Source: Linum tenue (Eukaryota > Streptophyta > Magnoliopsida > Malpighiales > Linaceae). From it: a DNA stretch of 64,000 nt. The DNA lies in NCBI GenBank assembly GCA_946122785.1, contig CAMGYJ010000011.1, forward strand, positions 18,414,001 to 18,478,000, written 5' to 3'. The position numbers and the translations under genes were made by a program. Position 1 is the first letter of the stretch. Each line of letters opens with the position of its first letter. Below the pieces are notes generated by a model that saw only the letters and a program-made list of their open reading frames with translations, ran no database searches and was not told where the DNA came from. Below are positions 36,365 to 47,578 of this stretch, piece after piece.

Positions 36365-39300
36365 GGAACTAAGGGTCCGCGAGATCCACTACCAACTCCG
36401 CACGTTCGACCTCGTCTCCCAGGTAGAGCTTGAGACGATGGCCATTCACTTTAAACGGCTCAGTTTGCGGGTTGGCAATTTCGATTGTGCCATACGGGAA
36501 CACCTGTGTGACCGTGAACGGTCCAGACCACCGGGAGCGGAGTTTTCCGGGAAAGAGCTTCAGCGAGAGTTATAAAGGAGAACTCGATCACCAACCTAGA
36601 ACTCTTTCGGACCCCGCAACCGGGCATCGTGTAGGCGCTTAGTGCGCTCCTTGTACAGCTTGGTGTTCTCATAGGCGTGGTAACGCCACTCTTCCAGCTC
36701 CAACATCTGCATTTTTCACTCAGTACCTGCAACACGAACATCCAAGTTGAGCAGCTTAAGGGCCCAGAAGGCCTTGTGCTCTAGCTCCACGGGCAAATGG
36801 CATGTCTTTCCATAGACAAGCCGGTACAGTGAAGTACCAATGGGTGTCTTGTAGGCAGTGCGATACGCCCAGAGAGCATCATCGAGCTTGGTGGACCAAT
36901 CTTTGCGGGACTGATCCACCGTGTTGATATGACTTGAATCGGATTATCAGCCGCTACCCACGGTGTATGGGCTCAATGTTATTTGGGTTCGGGTTCTGGG
37001 CCTGGTCTGTAACCGTTTCCTTTGTCAGATTGGATTAGGTTTAGACCAACATGGAGAAGTACTATAAATACTTCTCATACTCCTCTGTAATCTGTAATCT
37101 CCTCAATATAGTGAAATCGGCTCTCTCTCGCCCGTGGACGTAGCTAACACACATTGTGTTAGTGAACCACGTAAATCGTGTGTCGTGTTTTCGATTCTCG
37201 CTTTCGTATTCTTGCTTTGTCGATTCTGGTGATTTCCCGATCCGTAGCAGCGCGTTTATAACACACCGTTTTCTCCAGGATCCGCTTGAGCTCCCGGTTC
37301 GTCAGCTCGGCCTGGCCACTGGTCTGAGGATGATAGGCCATGGACACCTTGTGAGTCACACCATAGCGAGACAGTAGCTTATCAAATTGGCCCTGGAAAT
37401 GGGTGCCTCGATCGCTTATGATGGCTCTAGGTGTCCCGAACCGGGAGAATAGCTGCTTCAAAAAACCACAAACACGTCTAGCATCATTAGTGGGCAAAGC
37501 TTGCGCCTCAGCCCACCTAGAGACGTAGTCAACAACAACCAGAATATAGGTATTGCCAAAAGATGGAGGGAAGGGGCCCATGAAGTCGATACCCCAGACA
37601 TAAAAAATCTCACAAGTTATAAACACATTCTGGGGCATCTCATCACGGGCAGAGATGTTACCTGACCTCTGGCATCGGTCGCACCTGCGTGCGAAGGCGT
37701 CTGCATCCTTGAAGAGCGTGGGCCAGTAAAAGCCCGACTGGAGCACCTTCCTCGCCGTGCGGTTTCCTCCGTGATGACCGCCAGTAGGTCCCTCATGACA
37801 GTGAGATAGAATGCCCTCCATCTCACTCTCCATAACACAACGACGGATGATCCCGTCGGCTCCGATCCGAAAAAGATGAGGGTCATCCCAGAAGTAGTAC
37901 TTCAGATCGGAGAAAAACTTCCTCTTGGCGTGAGTTGCATCCCCTTGGGCAGCTGCTGGCCCACCAAATAGTTCGCAAAATCAGAATACCAGGGGTGACA
38001 CTCTCCACCAAGCACATCATCATCAACCTCTCATCTGGGAAGGAGTCGTCAATCTCCTCCACGAGGTTGTCCGCAGGAGGTGCGTCCAACCGGAGAGAGA
38101 TCAGCTGCAACATTTTCTGCTCCCTTCTTGTCCCGGATCTCAATATCAAACTCCTGCAGTAGTAAGATCCATCGTATGAGCCGAGGCTTGGCATCGGCTT
38201 GCTCATCAGGTATCTAATCGCGGAGTGATCTGTGTACACGGTCACATGGGACAAGACCAGATAGGGGCGAAATTTATCGAAGGCAAACACCACTGCAAGC
38301 AGCTCCTTCTCTGTGGTGGTGTAGTTCTCCTGGGCATCATTAGAGTCTTCGAGGCGTAGTAGATAGGTCGGAAGTGTTGATCTCGCCTCTGCCCCAAAAC
38401 AGCTCCAACAGCAAAGTCACTGGCGTCGCACATCAGCTCAAATGGTAGGGACCAGTCAGGAACAACCATGATAGGAGCTGGGTGAGCTTCTCCTTCAAGG
38501 TGTGAACGCCGCTGTGCAAGCATCAGTGAACTGGAAGGGGGCATCCTTCTCCAGAAGCTTAGTTAGGGGCAGGGCGATCTTCGAGAAATCCTTGATGAAC
38601 CGCCTATAGAACCTGCATGGCCAAGAAAACTCCGGATCCCCTTAAGATGTAGGAGGAGGCAGCTTGCTGATAGTCTCGATCTTTGCTCTGTCTACCTCAA
38701 TCCCCATCTTGGAGATCTTGTGCCCAAGAACTATGCCTTCTCGAACCATGAAGTGACACTTCTCCCAACTCAGTGCCAGGTTCGTTTCTTCACACCGTTT
38801 AAGAACAAGTTCCAGGTTATGGAGACAGTGAGAGAATGAGTCTCCATAAACCGAGAAATCGTCCATAAACACCTCCATGATCTCGCCGACCAGACGGTCA
38901 AAGATGGCGAGCATGCATCGCTGAAAAGTGGTGGGGCGTTGCATAGCCCGAATGGAATCCTCCGGTAAGCAAATGTGCCGAAGGGGCAGGTGAAAGTGGT
39001 CTTCGCCTGGTCCTCCGGTGCAATAGGGATCTGAAAGTACCCGGACATCCCATCCAAGAAGCAGTAGAACTCGTGCCCCGCCAATCTCTCCAGCATCTGA
39101 TCAATGAACGGCAGCGGGAAATGGTCCTTCCGAGTGGCGTCGTTGAGACGCCGATAGTCGATGCACACGGTACCCAGTCACCGTGCGCATCGGGATGAGC
39201 TCGTTCTTCTCGTTAGGCACCACGGTCATCCCACCCTTTTTGGGCACCACCTGGGTGGGACTGACCCACTCGCTGTCAGAAATGGCGAAGATGATCCCCG

Positions 39301-39740
39301 CGTCCATCAGCTTCACGATCTCTGCCCGAACCACAGCCTCCAGGTTCGGTGTCAATCTCCTCTGCGGCTGCCTCACTGGCCGCATCTCATCCTCCAGCAG
39401 TATCCGGTGGAGCAAAAGGAGGGGCTGATCCCCCGGATATCTGTGATCTTCCATGCTAAAGCTCGCTCGTACTGCTTCAGCAAGGCCACCAGTCTGGTCT
39501 TCTGCTCGGGTGTGAGGGTCGAGCTGATGATGACTGGCAGCTTATTCCCCTCCCGGAGAAATGCATACTCCAAATGAGGAGGGAGGGGCTTAAGCTCCAG
39601 CTCTGGTGGTTCCTCCAAGGAGGTGGTGATGCGGGGAGGATGAGATCGGTTTAAACAGCCTGTCGCCCTCCAAGAAGGGGCCACTCTCCAATGCGGCCAA
39701 CTGCTCCGCCAGCTGCGGCTCCTGCGATGCCTGCTCACCT
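36365..39740 (-). pseudogene. Reverse transcriptase, RNase H and integrase remnant, element B
   Basis: Reverse transcriptase pieces at 39454-38642 include [21 protein letters not shown] and the active-site FMDDFSVYG (the YVDD equivalent). RNase H at 38544-37883 has [16 protein letters not shown] and YTDHSAIRY. Integrase at 37833-37270 has the HHCC finger ([12 protein letters not shown] - CDRCQR), then FMGPFPPS and [14 protein letters not shown]. It resumes after the solo LTR at 36919 ([25 protein letters not shown]). The C-terminal tail is at 36741-36365, with an in-frame TAG near 36590. Pieces are joined by one- or two-base indels relative to C. No chromodomain is present, as in the Athila/Tat lineage. 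Confidence 0.85.
36922..37263 (+). mobile_element. Solo LTR, copia-type, inside element B integrase
   Basis: 342 bp starting TGTTGATATGAC and ending GTTTATAACA, flanked by a perfect 5-bp duplication CACCG (36917-36921 and 37264-37268). Element C has one CACCG and no insert at the matching place (near 53141). A TATA-type TATAAATA lies near 37066. The CCCGTGGACGTAGCTAACAC stretch (from 37130) is of the kind found at the R/U5 end of small copia LTRs. No internal region remains, so recombination between LTRs probably removed it. Confidence 0.92.
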
Positions 39741-39991
39741 AGCAAAATACAACGCTCAAGAGCATCATCAGTACCCGCACTCGTGATGGCGAGTGCGGTC
39801 TCAAAATCGGAAGCACATCACAGTAATCTATGTCATCATGCAAATGAGAATGTTTCCCATTGTCAGACACAGAAAAAGTAGCCTGTTCATCACCAGCACG
39901 CAGATCAATTTACCACTATGCACATCAATAAGCGCCTTGGCGGTGGCGAGAAATGGTCTACCCAAAATCAAAGGCACATCCACATCCTCAT

Positions 39992-42270
39992 TTATATCCA
40001 AAATAACAAAATCAACAGGATATGTGAATGCACCACATTAACAAGCAAGTCCTCAATGATACCCCTAGGATGCACGATAGAACGATCAGCTAACTGAATG
40101 CTCATCCTAGTAGCTCTAGGTTCACCTAGGTCTAGCTTCTTAAACAATTTATAGGGCATGACATTTATGCTAGCGCCTAGGTCCGCCAAGGACTTTCCTA
40201 CATGCATGCTGCCAATAACAAGAGGGATAGTGAAACTCCCTGGGTCTTTGCGCTTCTCGGGCAGCTTGTTCTGCAGGATAGCAGAACACTCCTCGCTGAG
40301 CATCACTGTCGAAAGATCCCCAAGTTTCTTCTTGTTGGTGAGGAGGTCTTTCATGAACTTGGCATACTTGGGCATCTTCGACAGTGCCTCCACGAACGGC
40401 ATGCTGATGTTGACCTGCTTCAACATTGCCATGAACTTGGCAAACTCTGTCTCCAGCTTGTCTTTATGAAGTCGAGTGGGGAAGGGCAGCTGGGGTGTAT
40501 GCTCCTTAACCACAGGTTGCGGCTTGGGAGCAGGTGCTGCGCTGCCTTCCCCCACTTCTGCAGTATCAGCTGGAGGTGTTGAAGCAGGTAGTGGTCGTCT
40601 CGCCTGGGCTGGGCAGGAGCAGCAGATATGGTCTTGCCACTCCTGGTGGTGATGGCGTCCAGCTGCTCTGAGGGTCACGAGGATTGGGAACAGTGGTGGC
40701 AGGCAGAGTCCCCGGTGCCCTGGTAGTGTTCTGGCGAGCTAAGCTCCCAATCTGATTCTGGAGATCCTGCAGAATGGCACCTTGGTTTCTCTGGCCTGCC
40801 TCCAGTGAGGCTATGTTCTGATCCATCCTCGTGAAATTCGCCTGACTGGTGGTCATGAATGCCTGCAAAATATTCTTCAGATCAGCCATCTGAGTATCTG
40901 GAGCTGCGGCTGCTGGAGGCTGAGCAACTGGCGCTGGGGCTGCTGGAATGGCTGCCCTTGCCTAGGCTGGTAGGGCTGCTGCTGTGGTGGGGCCCCTGCC
41001 TAGCCTGGAAGGGCTGCCTCTGCTGAAAACCACCTGCTGGTGCTGGGAAACCAGGTGGTTTGTTGGTGTTGCTGCTCCAGGCAAAGTTGGGATGCTGGCG
41101 CCATCCCTCATTGTAGGTATTGCTGTATGGGTCCAGGCGCCGAGCATTGGCGATGAAGTCCACCTGCTCTTGGGGAGTAGAGGACTCCCTCATAGACTGA
41201 CAATCCTCCACCAGGTGGTTCGGGCTCTCACACCACTGACACTGAGCTACTGGAGGCGTAGCTACACCTCGGCCCGGAAGGAGACTGTTAGGCTGCTTCA
41301 ATGTCTGCACCAACTCAGCCACCTGCTGCTCTAACCCGGACCTGGCCTCCATAGCATGCACACCCCGGTCCCGGGAATGTCTGCCTCTGCTGCTTCTGCC
41401 CCAGAATGATCTCGGGCAGCCAAGGTACTGATCATCTGGTTCAGCTCGGGTGGAGTCTTAGTAAGGATATCCCCTCCTGGGCATAGAGACTCGATCACCC
41501 TCTGGCTGTCTGGGTGAGGGCACTGTAGAAGTTCCCCACTGTGAAAGCATCGCTGAAGCCATGATGGGGACACTGCCAGAAGTATCCCATGTACCGCTCC
41601 CATGCATCACGAAGGACTCATCTGGCTCTTGGCGGAAGTGAGTGATCTCCCGCTGAATCTCTGTGGTCTTCGATGCCGGATAGTACCTGTGCACGAACTT
41701 GTCAGCCAGATCGTCCAAGAGGTGATGGACAGTGGGGCTGGGTCCAACCACCTCTTAGCATTCCCCGCCAGAGAATGGGGGAAGAGGTGAAGGCGGATTG
41801 CGTCATCCGGAACACCGTTCAGCTTGAACCCGTTTGTCAGCTGCAGAAAACGGGAAAGATGTACCCGGGCCTCCTCATCCTTCAAGCCATGGAACTGGAT
41901 AGAGGATGTAATGAGTTGAATCCAGCATGGCTTGATCTCAAAGTTGTTTGCTGGAATCGGCGGATAGAGGATGACCGGGCGGATGTCAGCAATCGCGGAG
42001 TGTAGTAATACTCCAGGTGGGACCCGGTGGTGGTGGATGATGATGGACCCCAGTTGCCTGGGGATTGGGGTCGTTCCCCAGGAACTGGTTCTTTGGAGGT
42101 GGGTTGTGATCGCCTTCCATCTCGTACTCGTCCTCGGACTCGCTGCTCAATTGGCCGTCTCTGCGCTCTTTCGTAGCCAGTCTAGCTCGCTGTTGTCTCC
42201 TAAGTTGGCGGCTGGTGCGTTCAATCTCTGGATCCAACGGCAGTAAACCTCCCGACTGGCTACGGGTCAT
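39992..42270 (-). pseudogene. gag and protease remnant, element B
   Basis: Starts MTRSQSGGLLPLDPEIERT at 42270. The gag capsid-like region is spread over frames at 41885-41331 (LFPHSLAGNAKRWLDPAP, HFRQEPDES). The zinc knuckle CQWCESPNHLVEDC is at about 41255-41215. The Q/P-rich nucleocapsid follows. The protease frame 40678-39992 carries DLGASINVMPYKLFKKLDLGE, with DLG in place of the usual DTG, as in Athila proteins. At least five frame changes. Compared with C it retains eight residues (GWRQHPNF) after the knuckle that C has lost. Confidence 0.85.
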
Positions 42271-42394
42271 GCACTATCTGCACACAATCAAGCAATGCAA
42301 ATCGTGAAGGCACAAGTGGGAAGGAACAAAAAACTCAATGCGAAAATGAAAATGCTAAAGTAACAGAAATCACTTTTCTTCAACAACCTAGCCG

Positions 42395-42411
42395 TCCCCG
42401 GCAACGGCGCA
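42395..42411 (-). other. tRNA-Asp primer binding site, element B (one base lost)
   Basis: The + strand matches the 3' end of tRNA-Asp except that one C of GGCGCCA is missing. It lies 6 nt from the LTR start at 42418. Compare the intact sites at 3663-3680 and 58249-58266. Confidence 0.88.
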
Positions 42412-42417
42412 AAAACT

Positions 42418-43765
42418 TGACTCATCCTACTGTCACTCTAGAAAATGGCCAAGTGTAACCACTTCCTAAAGCGTAGTATAGCGGGTTTGGGTTTTAATGT
42501 CAACTCGGGTCCTAGATGTGATGACTACTCAGTGACGTCGTATTATCTAGCAATGAAAATTTAGTGAAGATCTAAACTAACAAGCAAGCAAAGAACTAAA
42601 CGGTTGTTTTCAAGTTAAGAGAGGTCACCCGGATATGGTTCCCCCTAGACTGCAGTTAAGCCGGATTGTAATTACCAAGTTCAATTTCTATGATAAGTAT
42701 ACTGCGGAAGGTTCTCAAACAGTTGAAGTCTCGACTAAAGGTCTTCAGACCCTCTCAATCTGAGTCTCTAGCGGGCGACTAACCTCCACCGGAGTAAACA
42801 GATTGAGCCCTATGAACAAAACCTCCACTACCGAATTGAATTCGGTACGAATAGTGAATTGGCTCCTCGACTAAAGTCACCAATTCACTACCTTCGTTAA
42901 GGATACTCTATCAACCTAGGCAGATATTATCATTCTAGTTAAAGCAGGAACAACAGGAATTTGATCAGGATTCATGCCATTCAATCATTCAAACCTCAAT
43001 CGAATATAATCAAATCATAGAAACAGTACTTGGGTTCATACAATCAATCCTAACATACAGATCTAGGGTTTCCCACACCAGATGAATGAGAGAACTACTC
43101 CATGGAGAAAGAAGCAAAAGCAGAATCAGCGGAAATATACTGTGAAGATGGATTTCTGCTCCTGGACGTTGAATCAGCACTTCTCCAAGCTCAAGCCAAG
43201 CTCCAAAGGTGATGAAGATCAAGCTAGGGCACTTGGAGACTCTTGTTCGTCGCTTTCTCTCTATAGGAATCGCTCTGTCTCTCTAAAACTCGAATCTCCT
43301 CTCAATTTGGCTGAAATCTGCCTAAAAGGGCATCACTGGCCAGAACACGGTCGAGGGCACGGCCGTGTTCTGGTCCAGCCCGCCCGTGTTTTGGATTTGG
43401 CATAAAAACACGGCCACGTGCCTTGGGAAAACACGGGCGTGTTCTGTGCAAAACACGGCCGTGTTCTGTCTCAGGCCTGCCCGTGTTTTTTAGCTGGTTC
43501 AAGCCACACATGGGCAGTCTCGGCGGTAAAAACACGGCCAGGAACACGGCCGTGTTCTGAGGGCCTCCTGCCCGTGTTTTGGCCCTGGCTCGTCCAAACG
43601 TCTTCCAAACGATCCGAAACTTGCGCTTTGCCTTCCTTTTGACGCCTGGGACCTGAAATAGAACAAAGTAGCACAACCCGGCGTAAAATAGGCCAAAACA
43701 CACAACCATGCTCCGCAAATGAATAAGAAATATGGGTATAAAATCATGCAATTACATCGTTATCA
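42418..43765 (-). repeat. 5' LTR of element B
   Basis: 1348 bp with the same ends as 30618-31983, containing the palindrome array at 43341-43582. It is better preserved than the 3' LTR within the array (e.g. AACACGGCCGTGTTCTG intact near 43455). Confidence 0.93.
43341..43582. repeat. Palindrome array, element B 5' LTR
   Basis: Full sites: CACGGCCGTGTTCTGG near 43360, AACACGGGCGTGTTCTG near 43430, AACACGGCCGTGTTCTG near 43452 and ACACGGCCGTGTTCTGAG near 43543. They alternate with CCCGTGTTTT half sites. U3 position in sense orientation. Confidence 0.85.
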
Positions 43766-43770
43766 ACATC

Positions 43771-46658
43771 CACAAAGCCATCTTTGATATGAAACCGTTC
43801 CAGGCGCCCGGGCCAGACGGATTTCATGCTGCTTTCTTCCAGCATTTTTGGAGTGTGGTGGGGAAATCCCTTTCAGATATGGCCATCTCTTTCTTTTTGA
43901 CAGGTTCCCTTCCAGAGGCAGTCACGGAGTCCACGCTGGTTCTAATCCCCAAAGTGGAAGCCCCTGAGAGAGTGAACCAGCTCAGGCCAATATCTCTCAA
44001 TAATGTTTGCCTCAAGAGTATTACAAAGGCCATGACCTGCCGGCTATGTTTGCCTCAAGAGTATTACAAAGGCCATGACCTGCAGGCTGAAGCCGATTAT
44101 GAAGAAGCTGGTGTCTCCCAGACAGAGCAGTTCCATTCCAGGTCGTCAGACTACTGACAACATTATTGTCGTTCAGGAAGTTCTCCACTCTCTCCGGAGA
44201 AGAAGGGGCAAAAAGGGGGGTCTTGTTTTCAAAATTGACCTCGAAAAGGCGTATGACATGCTCAGATGGGATTTCCTTAGGGATACGCTTAAGGAGGTTG
44301 GACTGCCGAGCACCTGGATTAGCTGCATCATGTACTGTGTGGAGCATAACAGGATGAGGATCAGATGGAATGGCAAACTATCTCAGGCCTTCACCCCGTC
44401 GCGTGGAGTGAGACAGGGAGACCCCCTCTCGCCTTGTCTCTTTGTGTTATGCATGGAGCGATTATCTCACAGATTGATCAGGCGGTTGCCGAAGGAAAGT
44501 GGAAGCCTGTTAAGATCACTAGTACAGGGCCGTCTCTGACACATCTTTTCTTTGCAGATGATCTCCTTCTGTTTGCAGAGGCAGAGAAGCGACAAATCCA
44601 GGTGGTGAAAGAGTGTCTTGCTGACTTCTGCTATAGCTCGGGCCAGAGGGTGAACTACAATAAATCTATCCTCTTCGTGTCCTCGAACATAGCCAGGCGG
44701 AAAGCAGAACAGTTGAGTGCGCAGGCAGGAATACCTCTGAAGACGGCGTTGGGAAGATATCTCGGGATATAGGCTATTCAGGAACGAGTGAATAAAGGGA
44801 GATACCAGCCCTTACTGCTTCGAATTCAGAAAAAGATGGCGCCTTGGAAAGCCAAACGACTTTCCTTTGCGGCTCGTCTCACCGTGGCTAAATCTGTTAC
44901 TGCATCCTTGCCTGTTTACACAATGAATACTAAACTAATCCCAAGCGGTGTTTGCAGGAGCATTGACAAGATCACCAGAGACTTCATTTGGGGGGACGAG
45001 GAAGATCGGTCCAAGATGCATCTTGTGGCATGGGATAAGTTGACGATGGCAAAGGGGCAAGGAGGCATCGGTCTCAGGCCAACGCGGCAGGCTAATCTGG
45101 CCATGCTGGCAAAGAGCGGTTGGCGTTTGATCCAAGAAAAAGAGAATCTGTGGTCTCAACTCTTGATTTCTAAAGACGGAGGTCGGCGACAGGGTCTGGA
45201 GATCATCCAGAAATCTCAGGGAAGTTCCTTCACTTGGAGCAGCTTCTCGAAAGCTGTCGGCTTGCTCAGGCAAGGCTGTACGTGGAATATTAAGAATGGG
45301 AAAGGTACTAAGTTTTGGTTGGATCCGTGGGTTTTGCAGGTTCCACTAAAAGAGAAGGCGATTGGTGTCATCCCGGAGGAGTTGGAGTCGGCAGCAGTAG
45401 CTGATTTTGCTCGAGATGATGGCAGCTGGTGCATTGAGTCTTTCCAGGAGCTTCTTTCGCTTGAGGTCTGTGAAAAGATTTTGAGCACAGCAGTCGACAA
45501 GCTATCAAGAGAGGAAGACAAGTTGTTCTGGTCAGCGACGGTGGATGGGCGATTCTCCTGCAAGTCAGCCTATGACCTCATCACTGGTCAAAGTCAGCAG
45601 CCTAGTGATAAGATTTGGGAAACCATCTGGAGGCTACCGGTTTCGGAGCGAGTTAGAAGTTTTGTTTGGTTGGTCATGCAGGGGAGGATAGCCACCAACT
45701 CGCTGAGGTTCAATAGGAAGATTGCTCCCACTTCGTCCTGACTGCGGTGTCCTGATAGGCCGGAGACCATAATCCACATTCTGAGGGATTGCGGCCCAGC
45801 TCTCTACTTCTGGTCAAGACAAGTGCCGCAGCAATATCAAGCGGATTTTTTTGGCAGGGATCAAGACTCTTGGCTGCGGGACAATCTTAACAGTGATAGG
45901 GAGTCCCTCTCAGGTATTAACTGGCCGGCGTTTTTCAGCATGGCCATCTGGCTCCTTTGGAAGAACCGCTCGACAGCGGCCTTTAAGGGAGTCGGGGCGG
46001 CTCTGTTAGCTCCCTCTCTGCTTCACTCCATTACAGCCAAGTGCAAGTTGTGGAACGAGTCTTGGCATGCTCCGGTCCCTTCTCGAGTTCGAAGAGACAG
46101 CAGGTGGTGCGCGTAACTGCGGAAATCGGATGGAGCTACCCTCCCTCTGGTTGGGTTCAGGTTAACACTGACGGGGCCTCAAACGGCAATCCGGGGCCGG
46201 CTGGGGCTGGAGGACTCATCCGTGATCATCAGGGGTGCTGGATGGGAGGGTTCATGGCAAATATTGGTACGGCAACAGCAGGGCTAGCTAAGCTTTGGGG
46301 TATTTATTATGGGTTAGAGATCGCTTGGAAGCTTGGGTTCCGAGCGGTCAGGATTGCTTCGGACTCTCAGTTAGCGATTCAGTTAATTAAGAATCGGATT
46401 GACCCTATTCATCCGTATGCTACTCTGTTGGGGCTTATTCGCAGGAAGATGAGTCTGGATTGGTTGGTATACCTGTCTCACACATACCGGGAAGGGAATA
46501 GAGCCGCGGACTGGCTCTCGAAGCACAGTCTCGTCTATCCTTACGGTATGCATGAGTTGGCAGATCCACCGTCAGGCATCAGCCAGATCCTTCAGGAAGA
46601 CATTAGGGGCATTACTTTTGAGCGTCGAGTTGTGGCGAACTCCTGTTTCTCTTCATAA
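43771..46658 (+). pseudogene. LINE B ORF2, 3' part: reverse transcriptase, zf-RVT, RNase H
   Basis: Picks up the frame left at 30617. Reverse transcriptase motifs: KPFQAPGPDGFHAAFFQ, STLVLIPKVEAP, LRPISLNNV, KIDLEKAYD, GVRQGDPLSPCLFVL and the active-site FADD at 44551-44562. After a stop near 44770, 44788-45741 holds the thumb/zf-RVT region (WGDEEDRSKMHLVAWDKL, FWLDPW, FSCKSAYDLI, RVRSFVWLVMQGRIAT). 46041-46658 is an RNase H with all four acidic positions visible (VNTDGAS, GIYYGLEIAW, IASDSQLA, REGNRAADWL). Defects: a 43-bp tandem duplication at 44003-44088, a frame change near 44460, stops near 44770 and 45740. Confidence 0.88.
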
Positions 46659-46901
46659 CCTCCGTGTACTCGCTTCTTCTTCTTGGCTTTTAGCCTCCTT
46701 GCAATGCAAAAAAAAATATGACACTTAATCACAGCTTCCCTTCCTCTTTTATGGTAAAAGATAGTTATGTCCTTCATTTTACCTTTTAATTTTAGATTGC
46801 AACTTGCATCAATTAAGTAATTAATTTAAGTTTAAATCAAGCACATTATTTTAAAATAAATAATTAAGTCCTTCAATTTTAAAGACACATTCATGATGAA
46901 T

Positions 46902-47052
46902 GGGTAAATTGCAAGGTTGGTCACTAGAAGTGCTAAAATATTTATGTTTGGTCACTAAAAGAATTTTATTCCATCCGTAGTCACTGGAAGTGCTTAACGT
47001 TTCACGATTGGTCACTCTCCTTTAGTTTCCGTCCGTCTCCGTTAACACCGTT
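46902..47052 (+). repeat. Left terminal inverted repeat of the Mutator-like element
   Basis: Contains four GGTCACT-type sub-repeats starting at 46919, 46950, 46979 and 47010, i.e. spaced 31, 29 and 31 bp. The same series is present in the right terminus, so each end has a regular array of likely transposase-binding units. Confidence 0.85.
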
Positions 47053-47573
47053 AATGTTTTGCTTACGTAGCTAACACAAATGTTGATTCACCCAATTTAA
47101 ACCTACCATGTCATATAATTCGGCCCGCCACGTAAGAAAATCCCACACAATCCAACCAAACCACATAACCGACCCTGCCTCTCCTCTTCTTTTTCTTCCA
47201 ATTGAAAATCTCCATCTTGGTTTCATATTCTCCTTCTGCTTCTGCCTCATCAATCATAATAGTGGGAGTTTTTATTGGATGATGAATCATACTTGGTCTT
47301 AGATAGATTCAAGAAATCTCTCTCAACCACAATACGAACAACCAGACCCATCTTGAATTGAGCGGAGAACAAAAAAATTTCCCCTTTTGGCCAAAACCCA
47401 GAGCAAACCACGATTGGGAGCTCTTGAGGTTTTGCTGACGCGGGAGGAGGAAAGAATCAGGAGCATAGCATTCCACAATTGGGGATATGGTCTGCGATTA
47501 AGGATCCAAAGAGGCGATCTTCTAACGATTTACCAATGACGGTGGAGGATTTTCTGGTAGATCTTCTTCTTGG
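47053..47573. other. Left interior of the Mutator-like element
   Basis: Unique sequence between the left terminus and element C. A frame near 47488-47575 (LPMTVEDFLVDLLLG) is gene-like in composition, and a matching stretch continues at 59638 across element C. This could be a captured gene fragment (Pack-MULE), but I do not recognise the source gene. Confidence 0.4.
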
Positions 47574-47578
47574 CCAGC

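Larger units (their letters stand above)
30618..43765 (-). mobile_element. Athila-like Ty3/gypsy element B, complete ends, decayed coding region
   Basis: LTRs at 30618-31983 and 42418-43765 read TG...CA. Flanking 5-mers are AAATC (30613-30617) and ACATC (43766-43770), a target duplication with one mismatch. In sense (minus) order: 5' LTR, tRNA-Asp PBS, gag-pro-pol (42270-36365), post-pol block, internal palindrome array, two 48-nt structured elements, env-position ORF (35067-33817), a third structured element, 3' non-coding, PPT, 3' LTR. The LTRs differ in length by 18 bp with several indels, so it is clearly older than C. The coding region has many one-base indels. A solo copia-type LTR interrupts integrase. 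Confidence 0.95.
27254..46715 (+). mobile_element. L1-type LINE (LINE B), near full length, split by element B
   Basis: An 18-bp target duplication, ATATGACACTTAAT-Y-ACA, lies at 27236-27253 and 46716-46733 (one mismatch). The 3' A run ends at 46715. Without the insert at 30618-43770 the element is about 6.3 kb, normal for a plant L1. It has ORF1 (27254-29236) and ORF2: endonuclease 29284-30056, linker and start of reverse transcriptase to 30617, then reverse transcriptase, zf-RVT and RNase H at 43771-46658. The reading frame to the left of the insert resumes on its right, which fixes the insertion point. Both ORFs carry stops and frameshifts, so it is dead. Confidence 0.92.
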
